The notes beneath the pieces are model-generated. The model was not told the DNA's origin and made no database searches. It saw nothing but the letters and a program-made list of their open reading frames with translations. Shown piece after piece: positions 63,164-64,000 of a stretch of 64,000 bases of DNA; positions within the stretch are counted from its first letter, which is position 1; each line of letters opens with the position of its first letter. Origin of the DNA: Mesorhizobium_K sp040049215. Lineage in GTDB: Bacteria; Pseudomonadota; Alphaproteobacteria; Rhizobiales; Rhizobiaceae. A program made the position numbers and the translations under genes. The stretch spans positions 806,001 to 870,000 of the forward strand of contig NZ_JBDZDN010000001.1 in the NCBI RefSeq assembly GCF_040049215.1, given 5' to 3'.

Positions 63164-64000
63164 GCATCGGCCCGCTGGAACTGTTCGGCACGGACGAGCC
63201 GCCGCCCGAACGACGACGCCTTGCCGCCGGCCTGCTCTCGGCGGTGCTCGAAGACGGCAATCTGCGCGACATACGTTTTGCCGGCATCGAGATCGTCCGC
63301 GCCATCAACTACCTTGCCCGGGACGAGTCATGGGGCACGTTCAAGCCGACGCTCTCCAACTTGCGCGTCACGCAAGGCGAGACCAGCTTCGCCGTCGACT
63401 ATGACGGGTTGTGCGGCGAGCCTGGCGTGGGCTTTTCCTACACGATGCGCATACGCGGCGACGCGTCGGGAACGCTGACGATGGAAGCAGTGGGCGTCGC
63501 GCTCGCGGACTTTCCCACCAACCGCACCGGCTTCGTCATTCTTCACGCGACCGAAGCCGCCGGCGCGCGCATAAGCTTGCTTCACAGTGACGGCGCGCGC
63601 GAGGAAGCTGTCTTCCCGCTGCGGATCAGCGCCGACCAGCCCGCCTTCGACATAAAGGCGATCACCCACGAGGCCGCTCCGGGTCTCACCTGCACCGTCG
63701 AGATGGAAGGCGACGCCTTCGAGATGGAGGACCAGCGCAACTGGGCCGACGCTTCGTTCAAGACCTATGTGCGGCCTCTGTCGAAACCGCGCCCCTATGT
63801 CATCGCCAAGGGTTCTTCCGACCGCCAGCGCATCACCGTCAGCGTCGAGGGCAAGGCGCCGGCGCAGGGCACGGCTGCTTCCGGCTCCGCAAACCTCTCT
63901 TTCGGCGCACCGGTCGCGCGCATGCCTGATATCGCGCTGTTCTTCGACGAATCCGGCCTCGGCAGCCTGCCGCCAGATGGCGCGCCGCAGATCCTGATTG
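63160..64000 (+). CDS. D-apionate-lactonase-like protein, 3' end beyond the right edge
   Basis: The frame is open from ATG 63160 to the edge, giving 280 residues of a longer protein. It starts MSIGPLELFGTDEPPPERRR and shows ARDESWGTFKPTLSNLRV, NRTGFVILH and FEMEDQRNWADASFKTYVRP. From memory these resemble the N-terminal part of bacterial D-apionate lactonases (ApnL), which hydrolyse D-apionolactone; I cannot verify it here. Context fits: a Gfo/Idh/MocA dehydrogenase and an RbsB-type transporter precede it, as in known apiose clusters. No signal peptide is visible. Confidence 0.65.
   Translation, partial: MSIGPLELFGTDEPPPERRRLAAGLLSAVLEDGNLRDIRFAGIEIVRAINYLARDESWGTFKPTLSNLRVTQGETSFAVDYDGLCGEPGVGFSYTMRIRGDASGTLTMEAVGVALADFPTNRTGFVILHATEAAGARISLLHSDGAREEAVFPLRISADQPAFDIKAITHEAAPGLTCTVEMEGDAFEMEDQRNWADASFKTYVRPLSKPRPYVIAKGSSDRQRITVSVEGKAPAQGTAASGSANLSFGAPVARMPDIALFFDESGLGSLPPDGAPQILI

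Overview
The window looks like a piece of an alphaproteobacterial (Rhizobiales) genome, most likely Mesorhizobium or a close relative. The grounds are high GC, an ExoY-type primer, PrsD/PrsE-type secretion genes, a RIME-like palindromic intergenic element at 39843-40020, and dense sugar and sugar-acid uptake operons. I saw no tRNA, rRNA, CRISPR array, insertion sequence or phage gene.

Positions 1-31854 are an exopolysaccharide (EPS) locus. It holds a phosphoglycosyl transferase (ExoY), three family-2 glycosyltransferases (one cut by the left edge), two flippase-like proteins, a Wzy/ExoQ-like polymerase, a Wza/PssN-like outer-membrane export lipoprotein, three membrane acyltransferases (one with an SGNH domain), sugar-modifying dehydrogenases and an epimerase. 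It also holds four polysaccharide-degrading enzymes: GH16 with RTX repeats, GH26-like, heparinase II/III-like and alginate-lyase-like. A type I secretion pair (PrsDE) is the likely exporter of the RTX-GH16 protein. Nearly every promoter region here carries an odd-length palindrome with the core TGCA-N-TGCA. It also lies before a phosphatase-like gene (28173), an aldo/keto reductase and a GMC oxidoreductase. I read this as the operator of one EPS regulon whose regulator is not in the window.

Positions 31934-33807 are a DrrAB-type ABC exporter.

Positions 33817-53134 are a catabolic region for a sugar or sugar acid. One operon has a Tat-exported binding protein and two MalFG-type permeases, without an ATPase, plus an SDR and an aldose-epimerase-like protein. 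Next come an SMP-30-type lactonase, a Dpp-type ABC transporter with fused ATPases in an operon with two enolase-superfamily enzymes, a binding-protein-like protein without a signal peptide, an IclR regulator, two more enolase-superfamily enzymes and a second SDR. A second motif, TCCGnAATGCCGGA, usually as two copies 20 bp apart, lies in four promoter regions of this block, including that of the IclR gene. It probably defines the IclR regulon.

Positions 53380-64000 are a second catabolic unit: a GntR/FadR regulator, a ketopantoate-reductase-like protein, an RbsABC-type sugar transporter, an MBL-fold protein, a zinc alcohol dehydrogenase, an FAH-family protein, a Gfo/Idh/MocA dehydrogenase, an ABM-domain protein and, cut by the right edge, a protein resembling D-apionate lactonases. 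A branched or plant-wall sugar such as apiose is a possible substrate, but this is inference.
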